A stretch of DNA of 64,000 bases from Halictus rubicundus (Eukaryota; Arthropoda; Insecta; Hymenoptera; Halictidae): the NCBI RefSeq assembly GCF_050948215.1, contig NW_027488896.1, positions 62,001 through 126,000 on the forward strand, given 5' to 3'. Both the position numbers and the translations under genes were made by a program. The notes beneath the pieces are model-generated. The model worked only from the letters and a program-made list of their open reading frames with translations. It ran no database searches and was not told where the DNA came from. Shown piece by piece: positions 13,366 to 26,868 of the stretch. Numbering within the stretch: the first letter of the stretch is position 1; each line of letters begins with the position of its first letter.

Positions 13366-14869
13366 CCTTATCCTCTATCGTATCCTATCCTCTATCCTGT
13401 CCTATCCTCTATCCTATCCTATCCCCTATCCTATCCTATCCTCTATCCTATTCTATCCTCTATCCTATCCAATCCTATATCCTATTCTCTACCCTATCCT
13501 ATCCTCTATCGTATCCTATCCTCTATCCTATACTCTACCCTATCCAATCCTCTATCCTATCCTATCCTCTATCATATCCTATCCTCTATCCTATCCTATC
13601 CTCTATCCTATTCTATCCTCTATCCTATCCAATCCTATATCCTATTCTCTATCCTATCCTATCCTCTATCGTATCCTATCCTCTATCCTATCCTATCGTT
13701 TATCCTATCCTATCCTCTATCATATCCTATCCTCTATCCTATCCTATCCTCTATCCTATCCTATCCTCTATCCTATCCTATCCTCTATCCTATCCTATCC
13801 TCTATCCTATCCTCTATCCTATCCTATCCACTATCCTATCCTATCCTCCATCATATCCTATCCTCTATCCTATCCTATCCTCTATCCTATCCTATCCTCT
13901 ATCCTATCCAATCCTATATCCTATCCTCTATCATATCCTATCCTCTATCGTATCCTATCCTTTATCCTATCCTCTATCCTATCCTATTCTCTATCCTATC
14001 CTATCCTCTATCGTATCCTATCCTCTATCTTATCCTCTATCCTATCCTATCCTCTATCCTATCCTATCCTCTATCCTATCCTATCCTGTATCATATCCTA
14101 TCATCTATCCTACCCTATCCTCTATCCTACCCTATCCTCTATCCTATCCTATCCTCTATCCTATCCAATCCTATATCCTATCATCTATCATATCCTATCC
14201 TCTATCCTATCCTATCCTCTATCGTATCCTATCCTCTATCCTATCCAATCCTATATCGTATCCTCTATCCTATCCTATCCTCTTTCCTATCCTATCCTCT
14301 ATCCTATCCTATCCTCTATCCTATCCTATTCTCTATCCTATCCTATCCTCTATCCTATCCTATCCTCTATCCTATCCTATTCTCTATCCTATCCTATCCT
14401 CTACCCTATCCTATCCTCTATCATATCCTATCCTCTATCCTATCCTATCCTCTATCCTATCCTATCCTCTATCCTATCCTATCCTCTATCCTATCCTATC
14501 CTCTATCATATCCTATCCTCTATCCTATCCTATCCTCTATCCTATCCTATCCTATATCCTTTCCTATCCTCTATCCTATCCTATCCTCTATCCTATCCTC
14601 TATCCTATCCTATCCACTATCCTATCCTATCCTCTATCATATCCTATCCTCTATCCTATCCTATCCTCTATCCTATCCTATCCTCTATCCTATCCAATCC
14701 TATATCCTATCCTCTATCATATCCTATCCTCTATCGTATCCTATCCTTTATCCTATCCTCTATCCTATCCTATCCTCTGCCCTATCCTATCCTCGATCAT
14801 ATCCTATCCTCTATCCTATCCTATCCACTATCCTATCCTATCCTCTATCCTATCCTATCCTCTATCCTA
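13366..14869 (+). repeat. 1539-bp tandem unit, copy 2
   Basis: Second copy of the 1539-bp unit. It tracks copy 1 until about 14869, where TAACCTATCGTC replaces the plain units that lead to CCTTATCC in copy 1. From there the array returns to the order seen at 20414 and 38362. A CCACTATCC variant follows CTCGATCATATCC in both copies but is a plain CCTCTATCC at 20371 and 38315. Confidence 0.83.
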
Positions 14870-15830
14870 ACCTATCGTCTATCCTATCCTATTCTCTATC
14901 CTATCCTATCCTCTATCCTACCCTATCCTCTATCCTATCCTATCCTCTATCCTATCCAATCCTATATCCTATCATCTATCATATCCTATCCTCTATCCTA
15001 TCCTATCCTCTATCGTATCCTATCCTCTATCCTATCCAATCCTATATCGTATCCTCTATCCTATCCTATCCTCTTTCCTATCCTATCCTCTATCCTATCC
15101 TATCCTCTATCCTATCCTATTCTCTATCCTATCCTATCCTCTATCCTATCCTATCCTCTATCCTATCCTATTCTCTATCCTATCCTATCCTGTATCCTAT
15201 CCTATCCTCTATCCTATCCTATCCTCTATCCTATCCTATCCTCTATCCTATCCTATTCTCTATTCTATCCTATCCTCTACCCCATCCTATCCTCTATCCT
15301 ATCCTATCCTCTATCCTATCCTATCCTCTATCATATTCTATCCTCTATCCTATCCTATCCTCTATCCTATCCTATCCTCTATCCTATCCTACCCTCTATC
15401 ATATCCTATCCTCTATCCTATCCTATCCTCTATCCTATCCTTTATTCTATCCAATCCTATATCCTGTCCTCTATCATATCCTATCCTCTATTCTATCCAA
15501 TCCTATATCCTATCCTCTATCATATCCTATCCTCTATCCTATCCTATCCTCTATCCTATCCTATTCTCTATCCTATCCTATCCTCTATCCTATCCTATCC
15601 TCTATCCTATCCTATCCTCTATCCTATCCTATTCTCTATCCTATCCTATCCTCTATCCTATCCTATCCTCTATCCTATCCTATCCTCTATCCTATCCTAT
15701 ACTCTATCCTATCCTATCCTCTATCCTATCCTATCCGCTATCCTAACCTGTTCTCTATCCTATCCTATCCTCTATCCTATCCTATCCTCTATCCTATCCT
15801 ATCCTCTATCCTATCCTATTCTCTATCCTA
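14870..15830 (+). repeat. Type I distal block ending at TAACCTGTTC
   Basis: It contains TAACCTATCGTC, TATTCTCTATTC, CTACCCCATCC, TCATATTC, TTTATTCTATCC, CTGTCCTC and finally TAACCTGTTC near 15744. The same order occurs at 20414-21310 (offset 5546), 38362-39258 (17948 further on), about 50.8-51.4 kb, 57.5-58.4 kb and 63.0-63.8 kb. At 15830 it is followed by the TCGTCTCCTG landmark, whereas the other complete copies go on to a C-type block with TCATATCC and TATTCTCC. Confidence 0.75.
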
Positions 15831-18800
15831 TTCTATCCTCTATCGTCTCCTGTCCTCTATCCTATCCTATCCTATATCCTATCCTATCCTCTATCCTATC
15901 CTATCCTCTATCCTATCCAATCCCCTATCCTATCCTCTATCCGATCCTATCCTCTATCCTATCCTATCCTCTATCCTATCCTATCCCCTATCCTACCCTA
16001 TCCTCTATCGTATCCTATCCTCTATCCTATCCAATCCTATATCCTATACTCTATCCTATCCTATCCTCTATCCTATCCTATCCTCTGTCCTATCCTATCC
16101 TCTATCCTATCCTATCCTCTATAATATCGTATCCTCTATCCTATAATATCTCCTACCCTATCCTATTCTCTATCCTATCCTATCCTCTATTCTATCCTAT
16201 CCTCTATCCTATCCTATCCTCTATCCTATCCTATCCGCTATCCTACCCTATCCTCTTTCGTATCCTATACTCTATCCTATCCAATCCTATATCCTATCCT
16301 CTATCCGATCCCATCCTCTATCCTATCCTATCCTGTATCCTATCATATCCTCTATCCTATCCTATTCTCTATCCTATCCTCTATCCTACCCTATCCTCTA
16401 TCCTATCTTATCCTCTATCCTATCCTGTCGTCTATTCTATTCTATCCTCTATCTTATCCTATCCTCTAACCTACCCTATCCTCTATCGTATCCTATCCTC
16501 TATCCTATCCAATCCTATATCCTATACTCTATCCTATCCTATCCTCTATCCTATCCTATCCCCTATAATATCGTATCCTCTACCCTATAATATCATCTAC
16601 CCTATCGTATTCTCTATCCTATCCTATCCTCTATCCTATCCTATCCTCTATCGTCTCCTATCGTCTATCGTATCCAATCCCCTATCCTATCCTCTATCCT
16701 GTCCTATTCTCTATCGTATCCTATCCTGCATCCTATCCAATCCTGTATCCTATACTCTATCCTATCCTATCCTCTATCGTATCCTATCCTCGGTCCGATC
16801 CTATCCTGTATCCTATCCTACCCTCTATCCTATCCTATCCTCTATCCTATCCTATCCTCTATCCTATCCTATCCTCTAACCTATCCTATCCTCTATCCTA
16901 TCCTATCCTCTATCCTATCCTATCCTCTATCCTATCCTATCCTATCCTCTATCCTATCCTATTCTCTATCCTATCCTATCCTCTATCCTATCCTATTCTC
17001 TATCCTATCCTATCCTGTATCCTATCCTATACTCTATCCTATCCTATCCTCTATCCTATCCCATCCTCTATCATATCCTATCCTTTTTTCTCTATCCTAT
17101 TCTATCCTCTATCCTATCCAATCCTATATCCTATTCTCCATCCTATCCTATCCTCTATCGTATCCTATCCTCTATCCTATTCTCTATCCTATCCTATCCT
17201 CTATCCTATCCTATCCTCTATCATATCCTATCCTCTATCCTATCCTATCCTCTATCCTATCCTATCCTCTATCCTATCCTATCCTCTATCCTATCCAATC
17301 CTATATCCTATCCTCTATCATATCCTATCCTCTATCCTATCCTATCCTCTATCGTATCCTATTATCTATCCTATCCAATCCTATATCGTATCCTCTATCC
17401 TATCCTATCCTCTTTCCTATCCTATCCTCTATCCTATCCTATCCTCTATCCTATCCTATCCTCTATCCTAACCTATCGTCTATCCTATCCTATTCTCTAT
17501 CCTATCCTATCCTATCCTCTATCCTATCCAATCCTATATCGTATCCTCTATTCTATCCTATCCTGTATCCTATCCTATCCTCTATCCTATCCTATTCTCT
17601 ATCCTATCCTATCCTCTATCGTATCCTATCCTCTATCTTATCCTCTATCCTATCCTATCCTCTATCCTATCCTATCCTCTATCCAATCCTATCCTCTATC
17701 CTATCCTATCCTCTATCCTATCCTTATCATCTATCGTATCCTATCCTCTATCCTGTCCTATCCTCTATCCTATCCTATCCCCTATCCTATCCTATCCTCT
17801 ATCCTATTCTATCCTCTATCCTATCCAATCCTATATCCTATTCTCTACCCTATCCTATCCTCTATCGTATCCTATCCTCTATCCTATACTCTACCCTATC
17901 CAATCCTCTATCCTATCCTATCCTATCCTCTATCCTATCCTATTCTCTATCCTATCCTATCCTCTATCCTATCCTATTATCTATCCTATCCTATCCTGTA
18001 TCCTATCCTATCCTCTATCATATCCTATCCTCTATCCTATCCTATCCTCTATCCTATCCTATCCTCTATCCTATCCTATCCTCTATCCTATCCAATCCTA
18101 TATCCTATCCTCTATCATATCCTATCCTCTATCCTATCCTATCCTCTATCGTATCCTATTATCTATCCTATCCAATCCTATATCGTATCCTCTATCCTAT
18201 CCTATCCTCTTTCCTATCCTATCCTCTATCCTATCCTATCCTCTATCCTATCCTATCCTCTATCCTAACCTATCGTCTATCCTATCCTATTCTCTATCCT
18301 ATCCTATCCTCTATCCTACCCTATCCTCTATCCTATCCTATCCTCTATCCTATCCAATCCTATATCCTATTCTCTATCCTATCCTATCCTCTATCGTATC
18401 CTATCCTCTATCCTATCCTCTATCCTATCCTATCTTCTATCCTATCCTATCCTCTATCATATCCTATCCTCAATCCTATCCTATCCTCTATCCTATTCTA
18501 TCCTCTATCCTATCCAATCCTATATCCTATTCTCTATCCTATCCTATCCTCTATCGTATCCTATCCTCTATCCTATCCAATCCTATATCGTATCCTCTAT
18601 TCTATCCTATCCTGTATCCTATCCTATTCTCTATCGTATCCTATCCTGTATCCTATCCTATCCACTATCCTATCCTATCCTCTATCATATCCTATCCTCT
18701 ATCCTATCCTATCCTCTATCCTATCCTATCCTCTATCCTATTCTATCCTCTATCCTATTCTCTATCCTATACTATCCCCTATCGTATCCTATCCTCTATC

Positions 18801-21800
18801 CTATCCAATCCTATATCGTATCCTCTATTCTATCCTATCCTGTATCCTATCCTATCCTCTATCCTATCCTATCCTTTATCCTATCCTATCCTCTATCATA
18901 TCCTATCCTCTATCCTATCCTATTCTCTATCATATTCTATCCTCTATCCTATCCAATCCTATATCCTATTCTCTATCCTATCCTATCCTCTATCGTATCC
19001 TATCCTCTATCTTATCCTCTATCCTATCCTATCCTCTATCCTATCCTATCCTCTATCCTATCCTATCCTCTATCCTATCCTATCCTCTATCCTATCCTTA
19101 TCCTCTATCGTATCCTATCCTCTATCCTGTCCTATCCTCTATCCTATCCTATCCCCTATCCTATCCTATCCTCTATCCTATTCTATCCTCTATCCTATCC
19201 AATCCTATATCCTATTCTCTACCCTATCCTATCCTCTATCGTATCCTATCCTCTATCCTATACTCTACCCTATCCAATCCTCTATCCTATCCTATCCTCT
19301 ATCATATCCTATCCTCTATCCTATCCTATCCTCTATCCTATTCTATCCTCTATCCTATCCAATCCTATATCCTATTCTCTATCCTATCCTATCCTCTATC
19401 GTATCCTATCCTCTATCCTATCCTATCGTTTATCCTATCCTATCCTCTATCATATCCTATCCTCTATCCTATCCTATCCTCTATCGTATCCTATCCTCTA
19501 TCTTATCCTCTATCCTATCCTATCCTCTATCCTATCCTATCCTCTATCCTATCCTATCCTGTATCATATCCTATCATCTATCCTACCCTATCCTCTATCC
19601 TATCCTATCCTCTATCCTATCCTATCCTCTATCCTATCCTATCCTGTATCATATCCTATCATCTATCCTACCCTATCCTCTATCCTACCCTATCCCCTAT
19701 CCTATCCTATCCTCTATCCTATCCAATCCTATATCATATCCTATCCTCTATCCTATCCTATCCTCTATCGTATCCTATCCTCTATCCTATCCAATCCTAT
19801 ATCGTATCCTCTATCCTATCCTATCCTCTTTCCTATCCTATCCTCTATCCTATCCTATCCTCTATCCTATCCTATTCTCTATCCTATCCTATCCTCTATC
19901 CTATCCTATCCTCTATCCTATCCTATTCTCTATCCTATCCTATCCTCTACCCTATCCTATCCTCTATCATATCCTATCCTCTATCCTATCCTATCCTCTA
20001 TCCTATCCTATCCTCTATCCTATCCTATCCTCTATCCTATCCTATCCTCTATCATATCCTATCCTCTATCCTATCCTATCCTCTATCCTATCCTATCCTA
20101 TATCCTTTCCTATCCTCTATCCTATCCTATCCTCTATCCTATCCTCTATCCTATCCTATCCACTATCCTATCCTATCCTCTATCATATCCTATCCTCTAT
20201 CCTATCCTATCCTCTATCCTATCCTATCCTCTATCCTATCCAATCCTATATCCTATCCTCTATCATATCCTATCCTCTATCGTATCCTATCCTTTATCCT
20301 ATCCTCTATCCTATCCTATCCTCTGCCCTATCCTATCCTCGATCATATCCTATCCTCTATCCTATCCTATCCTCTATCCTATCCTATCCTCTATCCTATC
20401 CTATCCTCTATCCTAACCTATCGTCTATCCTATCCTATTCTCTATCCTATCCTATCCTCTATCCTACCCTATCCTCTATCCTATCCTATCCTCTATCCTA
20501 TCCAATCCTATATCCTATCATCTATCATATCCTATCCTCTATCCTATCCTATCCTCTATCGTATCCTATCCTCTATCCTATCCAATCCTATATCGTATCC
20601 TCTATCCTATCCTATCCTCTTTCCTATCCTATCCTCTATCCTATCCTATCCTCTATCCTATCCTATTCTCTATCCTATCCTATCCTCTATCCTATCCTAT
20701 CCTCTATCCTATCCTATTCTCTATCCTATCCTATCCTGTATCCTATCCTATCCTCTATCCTATCCTATCCTCTATCCTATCCTATCCTCTATCCTATCCT
20801 ATTCTCTATTCTATCCTATCCTCTACCCCATCCTATCCTCTATCCTATCCTATCCTCTATCCTATCCTATCCTCTATCATATTCTATCCTCTATCCTATC
20901 CTATCCTCTATCCTATCCTATCCTCTATCCTATCCTACCCTCTATCATATCCTATCCTCTATCCTATCCTATCCTCTATCCTATCCTTTATTCTATCCAA
21001 TCCTATATCCTGTCCTCTATCATATCCTATCCTCTATTCTATCCAATCCTATATCCTATCCTCTATCATATCCTATCCTCTATCCTATCCTATCCTCTAT
21101 CCTATCCTATTCTCTATCCTATCCTATCCTCTATCCTATCCTATCCTCTATCCTATCCTATCCTCTATCCTATCCTATTCTCTATCCTATCCTATCCTCT
21201 ATCCTATCCTATCCTCTATCCTATCCTATCCTCTATCCTATCCTATACTCTATCCTATCCTATCCTCTATCCTATCCTATCCGCTATCCTAACCTGTTCT
21301 CTATCCTATCCTATCCTCTATCCTATCCTATCCTCTATCCTATCCTATCCTCTATCCTATCCTATTCTCTATCCTATCCTATCCTCTATCCTATCCTATT
21401 CTCTATCCTATCCTATCCTGTATCCTATCCTATACTCTATCCTATCCTATCCTCTATCCTATCCCATCCTCTATCATATCCTATCCTATTCTCTATCCTA
21501 TTCTATCCTCTATCCTATCCAATCCTATATCCTATTCTCCATCCTATCCTATCCTCTATCGTATCCTATCCTCTATCCTATTCTCTATCCTATCCTATCC
21601 TCTATCCTATCCTATCCTCTATCATATCCTATCCTCTATCCTATCCTATCCTCTATCCTATCCTATCCTCTATCCTATCCTATCCTCTATCCTATCCAAT
21701 CCTATATCCTATCCTCTATCATATCCTATCCTCTATCCTATCCTATCCTCTATCGTATCCTATTATCTATCCTATCCAATCCTATATCGTATCCTCTATC

Positions 21801-21879
21801 CTATCCTATCCTCTTTCCTATCCTATCCTCTATCCTATCCTATCCTCTATCCTATCCTATCCTCTATCCTATCCTATCC
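15831..21879 (+). repeat. Type I higher-order segment, copy 3
   Basis: It matches 8693 onward at offset 7138 (TCGTCTCC 8705/15843, T6 9946/17084, CCTTATC 10584/17722) and matches 32221 onward at offset 16390. Downstream the match to the later copy continues at offset 17948 (CTCTGCCC 20321/38269, CTGTTC 21294/39242). The increase is mostly one extra 1374-bp unit at 35486-36859, plus 184 bp. One CCTTATCC landmark is altered to CCTTATCATC at 17722. Confidence 0.82.
17722..19095 (+). repeat. 1374-bp CCTTATCC unit, single copy
   Basis: It runs from CCTTATC at 17722 to CCTTATCC at 19096, a 1374-bp step identical to the step at 34112, 35486 and 48409. Internal landmarks are TACTCTACCC, TATTATC (17976), CTATCCTCAATCC, CTATATCGTATCC, CCACTATCC and CTATACTATCCCC (18769). 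The following interval to CTCTGCCC (20321) is shorter than in copies at 11827 and 36860 (1225 against 1409 bp). Confidence 0.8.
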
Positions 21880-23100
21880 TCTATCATATCCTATCCTCTA
21901 TCCTATCCTATCCTCTATCTCATCCTATCCTCTATTCCATCCTATCCTCCATCCTATCCTATCCTCTATGCTATTCTATCCTATATCCTATCCTATCCTC
22001 TATCTCATCCTATCCTCTATGCTACTCTATCCTATATCCCATCCTATCCTCCATCCTATCCTATCCTCCATCCTATACTATCCTCTATCCTATCCTCTCA
22101 TCTAACATTTCCTATCCTCTATCCCAACCTATCCTCCATCCTCTCGTATCCTCTATCCTATCCTATGCTCTATCCTATCCTATCCTCTATCCTATCCTAT
22201 CTTCTATTATATAAATCCTCTATCCTATCCTATCCTCTATCCTATCCTATCCTATCCTCTATCCTATCCTATACTCTATCCTATTCTATCCTCTATCCTA
22301 TCCTCTATCCTATCCTCTATCCTATCCTCTATCCTATCCCCTATCCTATCCTCTATCATATCCAATCCTCTATGGTATCATCTATCCTATCCTATCCTCT
22401 ATCCTATCTTATCCTCTATCCTATCCTATTGTCTATCCATCCTATCGTCTATCCTACCCTATCCTCTTTCCTATCCTATCCACTATCGTATCCAATCCTC
22501 TATCCTATACAATCCCCTATCCTATCCTCTATCCTATCCTATCCTTTATACTATCCTATCCTATACTGTATTATATGCTATCCTCTATCCTATCCAATCC
22601 CCTATCCTATCCTCTATAATATCCTATCCTCTATCCTATAATATCATATATCCTATCCTATTCTCTATCCTATCCTATCCTCTATCCTATCCATTCCCCA
22701 ATCGTATCCTCTAACCTATCCTATCCTCTATCCTCTCCTATCCTCTATCCTATCCTACCCTCTATCCTATCCATTCCCCAATCGTATCCTCTAACCTATC
22801 CTATCCTCTATCCTATCCTATCCTCTATCCTATCCTATGCTCTATCCTATCCTATCCTCTATCCTATTCTATCTTCTATTATATAAATCCTCTATCCTTT
22901 CCAATCCTCTATCCTATCCTATCCAATCCTCTGTCCTATCCTATCCTATACTCTATCCTATCCAATCACATATCCTATCCCCTATCCTATCCTATCCTCT
23001 ATCCTATCCTATCTTCTATCCTATACAATCCTCTATAATATCCTATCCTCTATCCTATCACATCCTATATGCCATAATATCCTCTATCCTATCCTATCCT
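21880..23100 (+). repeat. Type III module, copy a (1221 bp)
   Basis: The module carries TCTATCTCATCC (21918), CTAACATTTCC (22102), TTCTATTATATAAATCC twice (about 22202 and 22874, 672 bp apart), TCTATGGTATCATC (22369), CCATTCCCCAATCG twice (22691 and 22771, 80 bp apart) and CATCCTATATGCC ending in ATAATATCC. It recurs at 25648-26868 (offset 3768) and 39828-41048 (offset 17948). Small differences separate the copies, such as GCTACTC at 22025 here and GCTATTC in the others. After 23100 each copy continues differently. Confidence 0.85.
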
Positions 23101-23580
23101 CAATCATATCCTATCCTCTATCCTATTATATCTTCTATCTCATCCTATCCTCTATCCTATCCCATTCTCTATCCTATCCTATCCCCTATCATATCCTATC
23201 CTCTATCCTATCCTATCTTCTATCTCATCCTATCCTCTATCCTATCCTATCCTCTATCATATCCTATCCTATCCTCTATCATATCCTATCCTCTATCCTA
23301 TCCTATCTTCTATCTCATCCTATCCTCTATCCTATCCTATCCTCTATCATATCCTATCCTCTATCCTATCCTATCCTCTATCTCATCCTATCCTCTATTC
23401 CATCCTATCCTCCATCCTATCCTATCCTCTATGCTATTCTATCCTATATCCTATCCTATCCTCTATCTCATCCTATCCTCTATCCAATCCTATCCTCTAT
23501 CCTATCCTATCCTATATCCTATCCTATCCTCTATCCTATCCTATCCTCTATCCTATCCTATCCTCTATCCTATCCTATCC
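23101..23580 (+). repeat. Type III mosaic of TCTATCATATCC and TCTATCTCATCC units
   Basis: Downstream of copy a the array continues with CAATCATATCC and then alternates TCTATCATATCC, TATCTTCTATCTCATCC and plain units in short local duplications, with TTATATCTTC at 23126 recurring at 23675 (549 bp), 24887 and 25606. No single period explains it. It reads as a stack of small overlapping duplications. Confidence 0.65.
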
Positions 23581-24262
23581 TCTATCCCATCCTATCCTCC
23601 TTCCTATCCTATCCTCTATCCTATACTATCCTCTATCCTATCCTATCCTCTATCATATCCTATCCTCTATCCTATTATATCTTCTATCTCATCCTATCCT
23701 CTATCCTCTCCTATCCTCTATCATATCCTATCCTCTATCCTATCCTATCCTCTATCTCATCCTATCCTCTATTCCATCCTATCCTCCATCCTATCCTATC
23801 CTCTATGCTATTCTATCCTATATCCTATCCTATCCTCTATCTCATCCTATCCTCTATCCAATCCTATCCTCCATCCCATCCTATCCTCCATCCTATCCTA
23901 TCCTCCATCCTATACTATCCTCTATCCTATCCTCTCATCTAACATTTCCTATCCTCTATTCCAACCTATCCTCCATCCTCTCCTATCCTCTATCCTATCC
24001 TATCCTCTATCTTATCCTATCCTCTATCCCATCCTATCCTCCATTCTATCCTGTCCTCTATCCTATACAATCCTCTATCCTATCGTATCCTCTATCGTAT
24101 CCTACCATTTATCCTATCCTACCATCTATCCTATCCTATCCTCTATCCCATGCTATCCTCTATCCCATCCTATCCTCTATCCTATCCCATCCTCTATCCT
24201 ATTCTATCCTCTATCATATCCTATCCTCTATCCTATCCTATCCTCTATCTCATCCTATCCTC
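23581..24262 (+). repeat. 1212-bp-step duplication, first block
   Basis: About 680 bp that recurs at 24793-25474. The landmarks TTATATCTTC (23675/24887), TAACATTTCC (23940/25152) and CCCATGCTATCC (TGCT at 24151/25363) all keep the same 1212-bp step. Minor differences include CTCCTTCC here against CTCCATCC in the later block, and TTCCAACC against TCCCAACC after CTAACATTTCC. Confidence 0.8.
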
Positions 24263-24792
24263 TATCTTATCCTATCCTCTATCTCATCCTATCCTCTATT
24301 CCATCCTATCCTCCATCCTATCCTATCCTCTATGCTATTCTATCCTATATCCTATCCTATCCTCTATCTCATCCTATCCTCTATCCAATCCTATCCTCTA
24401 TCCTATAACATCCTAAATCCTATCCTATCCTCTATCCTATCCTATCCTATCCTCTATACTATCCTATCCTCTATCGTATCCTATCATGTATCCTATCCTC
24501 TATCATATCCTATCCTATATCCTATCCTATCCTCTACCTTATCGTATCCTCTATCCCATCCTATCCTCCATCCTATCCTATCCTCTATGCTATTCTATCC
24601 TGTATCCTATCCTATACTCTACCGTATTCTACCATCTATCCTATCCTATCCTCTATCATATCCTATCGTCTATCCTATCCTATCCTCTATCTTATCCTAT
24701 CCTCTATCCCATCCTATCCTCTATCCTATCCTATCCTATATCCTATCCTATCCTCTATCCTATCCTATCCTCTATCCTATCTTATCGTATCC
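24263..24792 (+). repeat. Type III spacer between the 1212-bp-step blocks
   Basis: It holds TCTATCTTATCC, TCTATTCCATCC, CTATAACATCC, TAAATCC, TCATGTATCC, CTACCGTATTC and CTATCTTATCG variants among plain units. It contains no landmark of types I or II. The TAAATCC and TAACATCC variants put the only stop codons of this stretch into two of the three forward frames. Confidence 0.6.
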
Positions 24793-25474
24793 TCTATCCC
24801 ATCCTATCCTCCATCCTATCCTATCCTCTATCCTATACTATCCTCTATCCTATCCTATCCTCTATCATATCCTATCCTCTATCCTATTATATCTTCTATC
24901 TCATCCTATCCTCTATCCTATCCTATCCTCTATCATATCCTATCCTCTATCCTATCCTATCCTCTATCTCATCCTATCCTCTATTCCATCCTATCCTCCA
25001 TCCTATCCTATCCTCTATGCTATTCTATCCTATATCCTATCCTATCCTCTATCTCATCCTATCCTCTATCCAATCCTATCCTCTATCCCATCCTATCCTC
25101 CATCCTATCCTATCCTCCATCCTATACTATCCTCTATCCTATCCTCTCATCTAACATTTCCTATCCTCTATCCCAACCTATCCTCCATCCTCTCCTATCC
25201 TCTATCCTATCCTATCCTCTATCTTATCCTATCCTCTATCCCATCCTATCCTCCATTCTATCCTGTCCTCTATCCTATACAATCCTCTATCCTATCGTAT
25301 CCTCTATCGTATCCTACCATTTATCCTATCCTACCATCTATCCTATCCTATCCTCTATCCCATGCTATCCTCTATCCCATCCTATCCTCTATCCTATCCC
25401 ATCCTCTATCCTATTCTATCCTCTATCATATCCTATCCTCTATCCTATCCTATCCTCTATCTCATCCTATCCTC
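24793..25474 (+). repeat. 1212-bp-step duplication, second block
   Basis: Second copy of 23581-24262. Its first part (about 24782-25170) is repeated once more at 25501-25889 with a 719-bp step: CTTATCGTATCC 24781/25500, TTATATCTTC 24887/25606 and TAACATTTCC 25152/25871. So the CTAACATTTCC landmark is present three times within 2 kb here. Confidence 0.78.
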
Positions 25475-25647
25475 TATCCTATCCTATCCTCTATCATATC
25501 TTATCGTATCCTCTATCCCATCCTATCCTCCATCCTATCCTATCCTCTATCCTATACTATCCTCTATCCTATCCTATCCTGTATCATATCCTATCCTCTA
25601 TCCTTTTATATCTTCTATCTCATCCTATCCTCTATCCTATCCTATCC
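25475..25647 (+). repeat. Start of the 719-bp-step third block
   Basis: This stretch from CTATCATATCTTATCG to TTTTATATCTTC repeats about 24756-24928 with a 719-bp step. A TCTGTATCATATCC-like change (CCTGTATCATATCC) and a T4 run (CCTTTTATATC, for CCTATTATATC) are private to it. It passes directly into type III copy b. Confidence 0.65.
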
Positions 25648-26868
25648 TCTATCATATCCTATCCTCTATCCTATCCTATCCTCTATCTCATCCTATCCTC
25701 TATTCCATCCTATCCTCCATCCTATCCTATCCTCTATGCTATTCTATCCTATATCCTATCCTATCCTCTATCTCATCCTATCCTCTATGCTATTCTATCC
25801 TATATCCCATCCTATCCTCCATCCTATCCTATCCTCCATCCTATACTATCCTCTATCCTATCCTCTCATCTAACATTTCCTATCCTCTATCCCAACCTAT
25901 CCTCCATCCTCTCGTATCCTCTATCCTATCCTATGCTCTATCCTATCCTATCCTCTATCCTATCCTATCTTCTATTATATAAATCCTCTATCCTATCCTA
26001 TCCTCTATCCTATCCTATCCTATCCTCTATCCTATCCTATACTCTATCCTATTCTATCCTCTATCCTATCCTCTATCCTATCCTCTATCCTATCCTCTAT
26101 CCTATCCCCTATCCTATCCTCTATCATATCCAATCCTCTATGGTATCATCTATCCTATCCTATCCTCTATCCTATCTTATCCTCTATCCTATCCTATTGT
26201 CTATCCATCCTATCGTCTATCCTACCCTATCCTCTTTCCTATCCTATCCACTATCGTATCCAATCCTCTATCCTATACAATCCCCTATCCTATCCTCTAT
26301 CCTATCCTATCCTTTATACTATCCTATCCTATACTGTATTATATGCTATCCTCTATCCTATCCAATCCCCTATCCTATCCTCTACAATATCCTATCCTCT
26401 ATCCTATAATATCATATATCCTATCCTATTCTCTATCCTATCCTATCCTCTATCCTATCCATTCCCCAATCGTATCCTCTAACCTATCCTATCCTCTATC
26501 CTCTCCTATCCTCTATCCTATCCTATCCTCTATCCTATCCATTCCCCAATCGTATCCTCTAACCTATCCTATCCTCTATCCTATCCTATCCTCTATCCTA
26601 TCCTATGCTCTATCCTATCCTATCCTCTATCCTATTCTATCTTCTATTATATAAATCCTCTATCCTTTCCAATCCTCTATCCTATCCTATCCAATCCTCT
26701 GTCCTATCCTATCCTATACTCTATCCTATCCAATCACATATCCTATCCCCTATCCTATCCTATCCTCTATCCTATCCTATCTTCTATCCTATACAATCCT
26801 CTATAATATCCTATCCTCTATCCTATCACATCCTATATGCCATAATATCCTCTATCCTATCCTATCCT
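25648..26868 (+). repeat. Type III module, copy b (1221 bp)
   Basis: It matches copy a at offset 3768 (TCTATGGTATC, TATGG 22371/26139; CCATTCCCC 22691/26459) and copy c at offset 14180. Private changes are TCTACAATATCC near 26382 for TCTATAATATCC, and TATCCTC near 26523 where copies a and c both have TACCCTC. Copies a and c therefore share a state that b lacks. At 26869 it switches into type II. Confidence 0.85.
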
